64,000 nt of DNA from Rhizobium sp. 18055 (GTDB taxonomy: Bacteria; Pseudomonadota; Alphaproteobacteria; Rhizobiales; Rhizobiaceae): positions 121,462 through 185,461 of the forward strand of contig NZ_CACSKD010000011.1 of the NCBI RefSeq assembly GCF_902706285.1, given 5' to 3'. Position 1 is the stretch's first letter, and the number at the start of each line of letters is the position of its first letter. Positions 28,026 to 35,848 of this stretch are shown piece by piece. The position numbers and the translations under genes are program-made. The notes beneath the pieces were generated by a model that did no database searches, had not been told where the DNA came from, and saw nothing but the letters and a program-made list of their open reading frames with translations.

Positions 28026-29744
28026 ATGAGTGCCGGTTGCGATCAAGCGGACACAGCCCCGGAGGATGGCACAGGATCGACTGCAGCCGGTCTCGAGACG
28101 GCGCTGTTCGACGCGGTTTGCGATAGCCTCTCCTCCGCCTTCATCGTCTACGACAAGACCGATCACATCGTCTTCTGCAGCCGGCAGGTGCTCAATTTTT
28201 TCCCGGTCGGTGTGGATCTGCTGAAGCCTGGCACAAGGCTTCGCGATTTCCTCGGCGCCGTCTACGAAACCGGCATCCGCAGCCGCTCGGCGGGCAAGCA
28301 GGGCGCGCTCAGCCGCGAAGACTGGCTGTCGCAGAAGATCGCCACCCATTGGCGCGAGCGCTACGAGGCTGTCGAGCGCTATGGCAATGATTGCTGGGTC
28401 AACTTCCAGAAGCGGCGCCTGGCCAGCGGCTATGGCGTCTGCGTCATCTCCGATATCTCCGAGGTCAAGAAGCGCGAGGATCAGTGGCGGCTGGATCTCG
28501 AGCGCGTCCAGCTGACCGAGGACATTCTCGATAATCTTCCCTTTCCGCTGTTCGTCAAGGACCGCAATCTCACCTACGTCGCCGTCAACATCGCCTTCTG
28601 CGAGCAGTACCAGACCACGGCGGACGAGGTGCTGGGCCGCAAGAGCGCCGAGCTGTTTTCGCCCGAGGTCGCCGCCCGCTTCGAAGAGAGCGATCGTCAC
28701 GTTCTGGAAACCGGCGAGATGTCGGTGGTCCGCCAGCGCCAGATTGCCCGCGACGGCTCCGAGCGCGAGATCATGTCCCGCAAGCACCGGATCGGCAAGC
28801 CGGGGCGTTACTTCCTCGTCTCGACCATGCAGGACCTGCCGCGCGAAGGCGGGGATATCGACGAGTTCGAAAAGGCATCGAGCGTCACCACCTCGAGCAA
28901 GAGCACCTATCGCCGCGCCTATGTGCCGATGAACGGCAACAACGAGCGGCGCGAGCCGGCCGCCATGGAAGCAATCGTGCCCGAGAATTTCTCCGGCCGC
29001 CGCATTCTCGTCGTCACCGGCGACATTGCCGCCGAAACGGCCGCCCTGCGCACCCTTGCCAAATACGGCTTCGAGGCCTGCTCGGTCCGCAACGAGGACG
29101 AGCAGGAGCAGTTCCTGGAAATTGCCACCTCCGCTGGCATCTCGCTCGATCTCGTCATCATCGACAACCAGATGGGCATGCGCTGCCTGGAACTGTCGGA
29201 GCAGTATGGCATCTCCTCGCTGGTCATGGATGGCTTCCAGATATCCACCGAGCTGACCTTCCAGATCGCCCGCCATTTCAACCGCAACAACCGTGGCAAC
29301 ATGGCAGACCGGATCGAAGGCGATTGGGAGATCACCACCGCGGAAGACAATGTCGAGCTCGACGTGCTGGTCGCCGAGGACAACGACATCAACCAGATCG
29401 TTTTCTCCCAGATCCTCGAAGGCCTCGGCTATCGCTACCGGATCGCCGCCACCGGCGACGAGGCGGTGCGCATGTGGACGGAATACCGGCCGAAGATCGT
29501 GCTGATGGATATCTCATTGCCGGGTTTCAACGGCTTCGAGGCCGCCCGCCTGATCCGCCAGGTGGAAGGCGATGGCCCGAGGACGCCGATCATCGGCGTG
29601 CTCACCCAGGCCTTCGAGCGCGACCGCGCCGAATGCGCCAAGGCCGGCATGGACGACGTCATCATGAAGCCGGTCAGCCCGGATATTCTGGAAACGGTCT
29701 TCCAGAAATACATCCAGCCGGACGCCCTGCAGGCCCGGCGCTAA
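28026..29744 (+). CDS. PAS-PAS-receiver signalling protein without kinase core
   Basis: Cytosolic 572-residue signalling protein. The first PAS-like domain spans about residues 25-155 (SSAFIVYDKTDHIVFCSRQ...VCVISDISEVKKRE). The second PAS spans about 165-280 (ILDNLPFPLFVKDRNLTYVAVN). A degenerate receiver spans about 325-430 (RRILVVTGD... acidic pocket lost). A canonical receiver spans about 448-565, with VLVAEDNDINQ, acceptor Asp495 in VLMDISLP and the Lys in IMKPVS. No HisKA or HATPase domain is present; a Ser/Thr-rich linker of about 50 residues stands where the kinase would be. The GGDEF-EAL gene follows after 145 bp, suggesting a link to c-di-GMP control. No cognate kinase is nearby. Confidence 0.83.
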   Translation: MSAGCDQADTAPEDGTGSTAAGLETALFDAVCDSLSSAFIVYDKTDHIVFCSRQVLNFFPVGVDLLKPGTRLRDFLGAVYETGIRSRSAGKQGALSREDWLSQKIATHWRERYEAVERYGNDCWVNFQKRRLASGYGVCVISDISEVKKREDQWRLDLERVQLTEDILDNLPFPLFVKDRNLTYVAVNIAFCEQYQTTADEVLGRKSAELFSPEVAARFEESDRHVLETGEMSVVRQRQIARDGSEREIMSRKHRIGKPGRYFLVSTMQDLPREGGDIDEFEKASSVTTSSKSTYRRAYVPMNGNNERREPAAMEAIVPENFSGRRILVVTGDIAAETAALRTLAKYGFEACSVRNEDEQEQFLEIATSAGISLDLVIIDNQMGMRCLELSEQYGISSLVMDGFQISTELTFQIARHFNRNNRGNMADRIEGDWEITTAEDNVELDVLVAEDNDINQIVFSQILEGLGYRYRIAATGDEAVRMWTEYRPKIVLMDISLPGFNGFEAARLIRQVEGDGPRTPIIGVLTQAFERDRAECAKAGMDDVIMKPVSPDILETVFQKYIQPDALQARR

Positions 29745-29889
29745 GCCCACAACCGAAAGCCGAGAGCGCAGAGCTTGGTCAACTCCCCAATTCTTGGGAG
29801 CCAACCCGATATCATCTAGGGGTTGCGGGATATCGATTTTTTAAGACTTGCCAGCCATTGTTCAGGCCATTGGGGAAGCTCTGGATTGA

Positions 29890-31248
29890 ATGATGATGTT
29901 CGCGGATATGCCTTTGGCGCCGGTAAGCCAGAACGAGCTTCAAACGATGGCCTATACCGACCCGCTGACCGGGCTCGGAAACCGCTATCGGATGCGCGAC
30001 CGCATTGCCCAGATCGCGGCAGAACGTGCCGATGACCCGGCCCCCTTCACCATCGGCATCGCCAATCTGGACTCTTTCAAGCCGATCAACGACCTGTTTG
30101 GCTCGGCCGCCGGCGACGAAATCCTCTGCCAGGTGGCTCACCGCCTGAAGGCTTGCATTCCGGATGGCGCCGTCGTCACCCGCCACGATGGCGACGAGTT
30201 TGCCTTCGTGCTGCCGCTGGTGTTCGAGCGCGCCAGTGCGGAAAAGTTCGGGCAGATGATCCGCGAGGTGCTGTCGGCCCCTTATGATCTCGGGGACCGC
30301 AACGTCCGCCTTTCGGCCTCCTTCGGCTTTGCCATCTATCCCTTCGCCGGCGAGGAATATGACGAGCTGCTGAAGAGTGCCGAAACCGCGCTCTACCGCT
30401 CCAAGCGCCGCGGCCGCAGCCAGATCACCGTCTATTCCCGCGAAATCGCCCAGGAGATGAAGCGCGCCACGCAGCTCGAACAGGCGCTCCGAAACGCCAT
30501 CATCTCCGATGCCATCGACGTGCATTTCCAGCCGATCGTCTCGCTGGCCACCAGCCAGGTGCTCGGCTTCGAGGCGCTCGCCCGCTGGAACGATCCGGAT
30601 CTCGGCTTCGTTTCGCCCGGCGTCTTCGTGCCGCTTGCCGAAGAGCGCGGCTTCATCGATGCGCTGTCGGAAGCACTGTTGCGCAAGGCGGCCGAAGCGG
30701 CCCTTTCCTGGCCGCGCGAACTGTTCCTGTCGTTCAATCTTTCGTCGGCCCAGCTGATGGACCCCGGCACCAGCGCCAACGTGCTGTCGATCCTCGGCCG
30801 CGTCGGCTTCGATCCGCATCGGCTCGAGCTCGAAATCACCGAAACCGCCGTGATGGGCTCGGCCGATACCGCCAACCGCATCATCGCCGATCTGCGCCAG
30901 GCAGGTGTTCGCATCTCGCTCGACGATTTCGGCACCGGCCAGTCCAGCCTCGGGCGGCTGCGCGATTTCATGTTCGACAAGATCAAGATCGACCGCGCCT
31001 TCGTCTCCCGGATCAACTCCGACCGCGCCTCCGAACACATCATCAAGGCGATCCTGACCATGTGCGAAGGCCTCGACCTCGAAGTCGTCGCCGAAGGCAT
31101 CGAGGATTATTCGGAAGCCGCCAAGCTGCGCATGCTCGGCTGCGGCATGGGCCAGGGCTACTACTTCGGCAAACCGGCCGACAGCATCGCCACGCTCAGG
31201 TTCCTCCACGAAAACGAGTTCGACACCAGCGAGCGCATTCCAGCCTAA
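29890..31248 (+). CDS. GGDEF-EAL protein, probable c-di-GMP phosphodiesterase
   Basis: A 452-residue cytosolic protein with a GGDEF domain (about 15-175) and an EAL domain (about 190-440), and no sensor or membrane part. The GGDEF signature is DGDEF (residues 100-104) and there is no RxxD inhibitory site five residues before it, so cyclase activity is doubtful. The EAL domain keeps all expected metal and catalytic residues: FEAL at 227-230, SFNLSS, LELEITE, LDDFGTG, KIDRAF, VVAEGIED and GMGQGYYFGKP. Hydrolysis of c-di-GMP to pGpG is therefore the probable activity. It follows the PAS-receiver gene. Confidence 0.9.
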   Translation: MMMFADMPLAPVSQNELQTMAYTDPLTGLGNRYRMRDRIAQIAAERADDPAPFTIGIANLDSFKPINDLFGSAAGDEILCQVAHRLKACIPDGAVVTRHDGDEFAFVLPLVFERASAEKFGQMIREVLSAPYDLGDRNVRLSASFGFAIYPFAGEEYDELLKSAETALYRSKRRGRSQITVYSREIAQEMKRATQLEQALRNAIISDAIDVHFQPIVSLATSQVLGFEALARWNDPDLGFVSPGVFVPLAEERGFIDALSEALLRKAAEAALSWPRELFLSFNLSSAQLMDPGTSANVLSILGRVGFDPHRLELEITETAVMGSADTANRIIADLRQAGVRISLDDFGTGQSSLGRLRDFMFDKIKIDRAFVSRINSDRASEHIIKAILTMCEGLDLEVVAEGIEDYSEAAKLRMLGCGMGQGYYFGKPADSIATLRFLHENEFDTSERIPA

Positions 31249-31278
31249 CGGCGCCTATTCCCTCACACAGCACAAACG

Positions 31279-31306
31279 CCGATGGCGCCCTTTCGGACGC
31301 CATCGG
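31279..31306. terminator. Bidirectional terminator-like hairpin
   Basis: CCGATGGCG (31279-31287) and CGCCATCGG (31298-31306) form a perfect 9-bp stem with a 10-base loop between the convergent GGDEF-EAL and PRC-barrel genes. A second hairpin, CACTGC (31316-31321) with GCAGTG (31332-31337), abuts the PRC-barrel stop codon. The T-run is short on both strands. Confidence 0.55.
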
Positions 31307-31337
31307 TTACGCATGCACTGCGACTAACGATGCAGTG

Positions 31338-31940
31338 TTACTTGGCTGTTGTCGACCCGGTCGAGGTCGCGTCGGGCGCGGCTGGTGCCGGGGCCTTTTC
31401 GGCCGACTGCATCTTCAGCGTCTTGAATTCAGGCGCTGCCTTCAGCGTTTCGGCTGTCTCGGACGTGGTCAGCTTGACGGTGCCGTCCTGGGTGTTCTGG
31501 GAAACGGTCACCTTGTCCATCGGCACGGCGACGTTCTTTTCGCCGATCCCGAGGAAGCCGCCGACGCCGATCACGGCTGCGACAAGGCCGCCATCCTTCT
31601 TCATGATCAGGTCGTTGACGTCACCGATGCTTTCGTTCTGGCCGTTATAGACAGGCTGGCCGAGATAGGTGTTGGCGCTGACCTGGTCGGCTGCCTGCTC
31701 GGTCAGATAGGTGCCGCCAGCCTGTGCCGTGTCGGTGGTCACGGCAGCCGCAGGTGCCTGTGCGGCATCACCTGCGGGCGCCATGGCATCGGGCTTCGGT
31801 GCTGCCGGATCGGCCGGTGCCGACATTGCCGGTGCACTTGGCGAGGCCGGCTGGGTGGCGGTCTGCGAGAAAGCGGCTGGTGCGAAGGCCGTGGCAAACA
31901 GGGCGCCAGCGGCAACGGTGGTGAGGAGTTTGCGTGTCAT
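31338..31940 (-). CDS. Exported PRC-barrel domain protein
   Basis: A 200-residue protein with a signal peptide (MTRKLLTTVAAGALFATAFAPAAFSQ is residues 1-26, cleavage expected after AFS or similar). An Ala/Pro-rich linker follows to about residue 75. One PRC-barrel domain spans about 85-170 (NTYLGQPVYNGQNESIGDVNDLIMKKDGGLVAAVIGVGGFLGIGEKNVAVPMD). The tail is again Ala/Pro rich. Periplasmic PRC-barrel proteins are common in rhizobia and often belong to the general stress response; their ligand is unknown. A possible EcfG-type promoter lies about 95 bp upstream. Confidence 0.9.
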   Translation of the reverse strand: MTRKLLTTVAAGALFATAFAPAAFSQTATQPASPSAPAMSAPADPAAPKPDAMAPAGDAAQAPAAAVTTDTAQAGGTYLTEQAADQVSANTYLGQPVYNGQNESIGDVNDLIMKKDGGLVAAVIGVGGFLGIGEKNVAVPMDKVTVSQNTQDGTVKLTTSETAETLKAAPEFKTLKMQSAEKAPAPAAPDATSTGSTTAK

Positions 31941-32030
31941 ATCGTACCTACTTTCAGTATCCTTGGATGATCTCTAGCCCGACATTTCCCTTCTTCGAGA
32001 GGCGTCTCTGTCCGGCTGGTTCGGTAGGTT

Positions 32031-32055
32031 AATGAACAGCTTGGCGATTGGTTCC
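32031..32055 (-). promoter_or_regulatory. Possible EcfG/RpoE2-type promoter of the PRC-barrel gene
   Basis: On the minus strand GGAAC (32055-32051), a 16-base spacer and CATT (32034-32031), compared with the rhizobial general stress consensus GGAAC-N16/17-CGTT. One mismatch falls in the -10. The spacing to the PRC-barrel ATG (31940) gives a leader of about 85 bases. Confidence 0.4.
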
Positions 32056-32255
32056 GAGAAAAACACCCGGAAAAACTGCACAAATTTATGGAACTTTTTG
32101 CGTGGTGAGGTTGCGGGAAAGCGCGGGTTGGGGTGCTGGCGGCGCAGCAGAAAGCGGACGCGGTCGCCGCCATTCTAGAAGTGTTTTGCAAATGCGATGA
32201 TGATGTTGCCGGGAACTCGAGCGTCGATAAATCAGACATCGGCCACCCCAAACGC

Positions 32256-32372
32256 CCCTCATCCTCACCCTTGTGGTGGGGATCCAGCGCGGTCACGTTC
32301 GTGACCGCAAGAGACCCTTCGCGCCGCGCCGACGCGCGTCGGCTGAATCCCGGCACAAGGCCGGGATGAGGG
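32256..32372. repeat. Second rhizobial-type intergenic inverted repeat
   Basis: The left arm CCCTCATCCTCACCCTTGTG (from 32256) is nearly the inverse of the right arm ending at 32372 (CACAAGGCCGGGATGAGGG). The two are about 65 bp apart, with smaller palindromes (GGTCACG/CGTGACC and CGCGCCGACGCGCG) inside. It differs from the element at 10169-10305. The rest of the 31941-32499 interval holds no supportable gene. Confidence 0.6.
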
Positions 32373-32448
32373 TCGGGGGTGGAGTTTGCGCCAGATGAAA
32401 TAGGCAGCGCCATAGAATACAGAGGAGAAAAGCCGCTCCGCACGACGC

Positions 32449-32475
32449 AAAAAGGGCGCCCCACCGGAACGCCCC
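32449..32475 (-). terminator. Terminator of the sugar-acid operon
   Basis: On the minus strand GGGCG and CGCCC (plus-strand positions 32470-32474 and 32454-32458) pair across an 11-base loop and are followed by five T (32453-32449). It lies 25 bp past the SMP-30 stop codon. Confidence 0.65.
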
Positions 32476-32499
32476 TTCAACACACCGAAAGCCGAAGCC

Positions 32500-33387
32500 T
32501 CACATGATATAAGCCGCGTCGAACACACCGCGGACGCTGACGCCGAGTTCCAGCAGCGCGCCGGCATCCGGTTGCGTGGCGCGGGCTGCGTCGTCGAGAC
32601 CTTCCCAGGCGGTGGTCACCGCCAGCCGATCGGCGTCGGGGCCGATGAAGGCGGGGCAGGACGGCTGGGCGGCGGGAACCTTGTAGCGGGCGATGCGCAG
32701 GCCGTCGGGGCTGTAGCGATCGACCGAGCCGGCACCCCAGCGCGAGTTCCAGATATAGCCGTCGGCGTCCACCACCGAGCCGTCGATGCCGCCTTCTTCC
32801 TCCATGCTGTCGACCAGCACGATCGGTTCGCCGGATGGCAGGCCGGTGGCCGGATCGACCATCACCCGCATCAGCCGGCTCAGCCGCGTATCGGTGAAAT
32901 AGCCGGTCGATCCGTCCGGCGAAAAGCAGATCGAATTCGGAATGGTCAGGCCGCTGAAGATCTTCGTCACCTTGCCGCGGGCGACATGATAGATCGATCC
33001 GGCATGGGTTTCTGCCCGCTTGCTCATCGTGCTGATCCACAGGCTGCCCGACGGATGCATGCGCCCGTCGTTCGAGCGGTTCTCCGGCCTGTCGTTTTCC
33101 AGTGCCGCATAGAATGTCAGGCCGCCGCTCTTGATGTCGCGCACGAACAGACCCTGCTCGGTCGCCAGCAGCTGTCGCTCCGCATCGATGCGGGCCAGCA
33201 CGCTTGCCATCATCGGCAGCGCGTGAAGCTTTTTCTCATCGGTGGAAAGGTTCAGCTCGTGCAATTCCTTGCCGAGAATGTTGAACCACCAGATGGTGTT
33301 GGTATCGGGATCGTAGGTCGGGCCTTCGCCCAGCACCGAGTTGGTGCTGGAAAGGGTCCGGCCTTCGAACTCATGGATCTCAGTCAT
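32500..33387 (-). CDS. SMP-30/gluconolactonase family sugar lactonase
   Basis: Predicted metal-dependent lactonase, six-bladed propeller, 295 residues. It probably opens the galactono- or related aldonolactone made by the SDR dehydrogenase of the same operon. The metal ligands expected of the family are visible: Glu in LGEGPTYD near residue 20, Asn in RSNDGRMHPSG near 108, Asn in IPNSICFSPDG near 150 and Asp in IDGSVVDADG near 200. The ATG at 33387 is chosen because the frame upstream lies inside dgoA. It is the last gene of the operon and is followed by a terminator. Confidence 0.9.
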   Translation of the reverse strand: MTEIHEFEGRTLSSTNSVLGEGPTYDPDTNTIWWFNILGKELHELNLSTDEKKLHALPMMASVLARIDAERQLLATEQGLFVRDIKSGGLTFYAALENDRPENRSNDGRMHPSGSLWISTMSKRAETHAGSIYHVARGKVTKIFSGLTIPNSICFSPDGSTGYFTDTRLSRLMRVMVDPATGLPSGEPIVLVDSMEEEGGIDGSVVDADGYIWNSRWGAGSVDRYSPDGLRIARYKVPAAQPSCPAFIGPDADRLAVTTAWEGLDDAARATQPDAGALLELGVSVRGVFDAAYIM

Positions 33388-33392
33388 ACGCC

Positions 33393-34025
33393 TCAAGCTC
33401 CTACGGCTGTGTCGTATGCGTAAATGGTCGTCTTGGCGCGCTCGGCAACCTCTGCAACCGTCATTCCCGGCTTGTAGATGCTGGTGCCTAGGCCAAAGGC
33501 CAGAATGCCGGCATCGGTGTATTCGGCAAAATTCTTGTCCGACACGCCGCCGACGGCTGCAATCGTCAGCTCCGGCGGCAGGATGGCGCGGATGGCGTTG
33601 ATGCCGGACGGGCCGAGCACGCTGGCCGGGAAGAACTTCAGGCCGGTCGATCCGGCGCGCGCCGCAGCCAGCGCTTCGGTCGGGGTAAACACGCCGGGCA
33701 TCGTCACCATGCCGTAGTCGCGGGCGCGGATGATCACCTCGGGATCGACGTTCGGCGTCACCAGCAGCTTGCCGCCGGCATCGTGCAGGCTGTCGACGGC
33801 TTCCGGGGTCAGCACCGTGCCGGCGCCGATCAGGCAATCGGCGGGCGCCATCTTGGCGGCCATCTCGATCGACTTGAAGGCATCCGGCGAGTTCAGCGGG
33901 ATCTCGATCGCCGTCAGGCCGTTTTCGATCAGCGCGGCGACGACGCCTTCGGTTTCCTCAGGGCGGATACCGCGCAGGATGGCGATCAGCGGACGCTTCA
34001 TGGCAGGGAAGGGGATACGGTTCAT
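33393..34025 (-). CDS. dgoA: 2-dehydro-3-deoxy-6-phosphogalactonate aldolase
   Basis: Class I aldolase of the Eda/DgoA family, 210 residues. It splits 2-keto-3-deoxy-6-phosphogalactonate to pyruvate and glyceraldehyde 3-phosphate. The motifs AILRGIRPEE near residue 14, GAGTVLTPEA near 67, and GLKFFPASVLGPSG with the Schiff-base Lys near 126 are visible. It starts 13 bp after dgoK and ends six bases before the lactonase start, so it is in one operon. The pairing with DgoK supports galactonate over gluconate substrates. Confidence 0.92.
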   Translation of the reverse strand: MNRIPFPAMKRPLIAILRGIRPEETEGVVAALIENGLTAIEIPLNSPDAFKSIEMAAKMAPADCLIGAGTVLTPEAVDSLHDAGGKLLVTPNVDPEVIIRARDYGMVTMPGVFTPTEALAAARAGSTGLKFFPASVLGPSGINAIRAILPPELTIAAVGGVSDKNFAEYTDAGILAFGLGTSIYKPGMTVAEVAERAKTTIYAYDTAVGA

Positions 34026-34038
34026 GGTCTTTGCTCTC

Positions 34039-34956
34039 TCAGTTCGGCCAGATGGCCTGGGCGGCGGCGGCAAGGCCGCGGCGCACGGCAATGTCGGCAT
34101 CAATGGTGGTGTAGGATAAAGATAGTGTCTGGAAGGCTGTTCCATAAAGACCCTGCAGGCGGCCGGAGGCAACAAGGCTGATATTGACCTCGCGACCGGC
34201 TTCCGAAAGCCCGCCTGCGATCTCCATGCCGATCAGCGTGCCGGAGATCTTCGCCTGCGCACCCGCCGCCGTCAGCCCGTGTAATAGCTGGCCGGAGCGG
34301 GCGGTGAAGAACAGGTTGGTCGCCATCTCGGGGCGCTCGAAGGCCGCCTTGACCGCCGCCTGAAATGCAGCCGTATCGGCCGGCTGCTGGTCTGCACCGG
34401 CGACAGCATGGGCAAGGATCGTGTGCTTGCTGACCGCATCGAACAACTCGCCGGTCATGAAGCTGGAAAAGCCGGTGACATTGCCGTCGGTCACATGCAC
34501 CCACTTCGAATGCGTTCCCGGCATGCACACCGCCTGCGATCCGGCACTGCCGGCCCCGAGCGCGCCGAGCAGCTGGGTTTCCTCGCCGCGCATCACGTCC
34601 GGCATTGCCTGGCTGCGCTGCGCAAGGCCCGGCAGGATGCGCACGTCGCGGCTCTGCCCGGGCACCGAGACGGCGCCGGTGAGGATCGCCGACAGCGAGG
34701 TGGGCACGTCGATATAGCCCGCCTCCACCCAGCCCTGCTTGGCGCCCGCCATACCGCAGACGATGACCGGCGTCGCCTCAGGCGCGCCGACCTCTGCCAA
34801 GTGCTTGGCCAGCACCTCGGCAAAGCCGATCTTTGCTGCCGTCGTCATGCCTTCGTCGCTGCGGCTTTCGCCGAGCACGCTGCCATCGCTGCCGATCATC
34901 CACAGCCGGAAGCTGCTGGTGCCCCAGTCGACCGCGATATAACGGGGTGTCGTCAT
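34039..34956 (-). CDS. dgoK: 2-dehydro-3-deoxygalactonokinase
   Basis: Phosphorylates 2-keto-3-deoxygalactonate at O6 using ATP. The 305-residue DgoK family protein starts TPRYIAVDWGTSSFRLW (phosphate-binding loop), with CGMAGAKQGWVEAGYIDVP and VCMPGTHSKWVHV further on. The ATG at 34956 overlaps the stop of the SDR gene by one base (TGATG), indicating coupled translation. Confidence 0.93.
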   Translation of the reverse strand: MTTPRYIAVDWGTSSFRLWMIGSDGSVLGESRSDEGMTTAAKIGFAEVLAKHLAEVGAPEATPVIVCGMAGAKQGWVEAGYIDVPTSLSAILTGAVSVPGQSRDVRILPGLAQRSQAMPDVMRGEETQLLGALGAGSAGSQAVCMPGTHSKWVHVTDGNVTGFSSFMTGELFDAVSKHTILAHAVAGADQQPADTAAFQAAVKAAFERPEMATNLFFTARSGQLLHGLTAAGAQAKISGTLIGMEIAGGLSEAGREVNISLVASGRLQGLYGTAFQTLSLSYTTIDADIAVRRGLAAAAQAIWPN

Positions 34957-35726
34957 CAGAAAATGCCTCCATCGACAATAAGCGACTGCGCCGTCACTGC
35001 GGACGCGCCGTCGGATGCTAGAAACAGGCAGGGGCCGACAATGACGTCGGCATGCAACAGCTTTTTGATGCACTGCCGCGCGACCGTGCTGGCAATGCCC
35101 TCTTCGGTCAGCCACAGTTTCATCTGCCGGTCGGTGGCGATCATCCCCGGCAGGATGCAGTTGACGCGGATGTTGTCGGCGCCGAGCTTGCCCGCCAGGC
35201 TCTTGGTCAGCCCGATCACCCCGGCCTTCGCCGTCGAATAGGCGGGAAAATCAGGCATGTTGAGCATGAAGGCGATCGACGACATGTTGATGATCGCCCC
35301 GCCACCCGCCGCCCGCATCGACGGCGCCACCGCCTGCGAGGTGAAGAACACATGGCGCAGGTTGGTCGCCTGGTTGTTGTCCCAGTAATCCGGCGTCACG
35401 TCGTCGAGATCATGCCGGTCGTCGCGCGCCGCATTGTTGACGAGCACGCCGATCGGGCCGGAATGGGCGACGATCGCCTCCACAGTCCGGCGGATTGCCG
35501 CGACGTCGCGCAGATCGGCATGATGGAAACGCACCGGATGCAGGCTGTCGCGCGAGATCCTGTCGACCAGCGCATGGCTCTCCGCCTCGGCGATGTCGAT
35601 GAACGACACCTTCGCACCCTGCCGGGCAAACCCTTCGACGATCGCAGCACCGATGCCCGAGCCGCCGCCGGTCACCAGCACGCTGCGATCCCTGAATTCG
35701 GGATATTGCGCTCCAAGCTCCGCCAC
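34956..35726 (-). CDS. SDR family sugar dehydrogenase (galactose/aldose type)
   Basis: NAD(P)-dependent short-chain dehydrogenase, 256 residues, with the cofactor motif TGGGSGIG near residue 18, NNAA near 88, the catalytic Ser in MSS near 140 and YSTAK near 154. The operon context suggests oxidation of D-galactose (or a related aldose such as D-fucose or L-arabinose) to the lactone. Two starts are possible. The ATG at 35750 has no ribosome site and lies inside an inverted repeat, while the GTG at 35726 is six bases after GGGGAGG; I use the GTG. First gene of the operon, divergent from the IclR gene. Confidence 0.85.
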   Translation of the reverse strand: MAELGAQYPEFRDRSVLVTGGGSGIGAAIVEGFARQGAKVSFIDIAEAESHALVDRISRDSLHPVRFHHADLRDVAAIRRTVEAIVAHSGPIGVLVNNAARDDRHDLDDVTPDYWDNNQATNLRHVFFTSQAVAPSMRAAGGGAIINMSSIAFMLNMPDFPAYSTAKAGVIGLTKSLAGKLGADNIRVNCILPGMIATDRQMKLWLTEEGIASTVARQCIKKLLHADVIVGPCLFLASDGASAVTAQSLIVDGGIF

Positions 35727-35738
35727 CACTATCCTCCC

Positions 35739-35785
35739 CGATAGTTCCATTATTCAGAACTCAATTTGACTATGTGGAATTATCG
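35739..35785. promoter_or_regulatory. Inverted repeat between SDR operon and IclR gene, probable operator
   Basis: CGATAGTTCCA (35739-35749) and TGGAATTATCG (35775-35785) are inverted copies with one mismatch, 25 bases apart. A TTGACT (35766-35771) lies in between. The position between the divergent operon and its IclR-type regulator and the TTCCA/TGGAA half-sites suit an IclR-family binding site. The left arm would fall in the SDR coding region only if the upstream ATG were used. Confidence 0.6.
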
Positions 35786-35848
35786 GATTAGCGTGGGGTC
35801 TCTGTCAAGGGATCAAGCCCAGCATGAACAGTTTGGGATGGCGACATC

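Noticed and set aside
32500..33837. Extended lactonase frame of 445 codons reaching into dgoA
   Set aside because: Homology begins at the ATG at 33387; upstream residues are off-frame dgoA.
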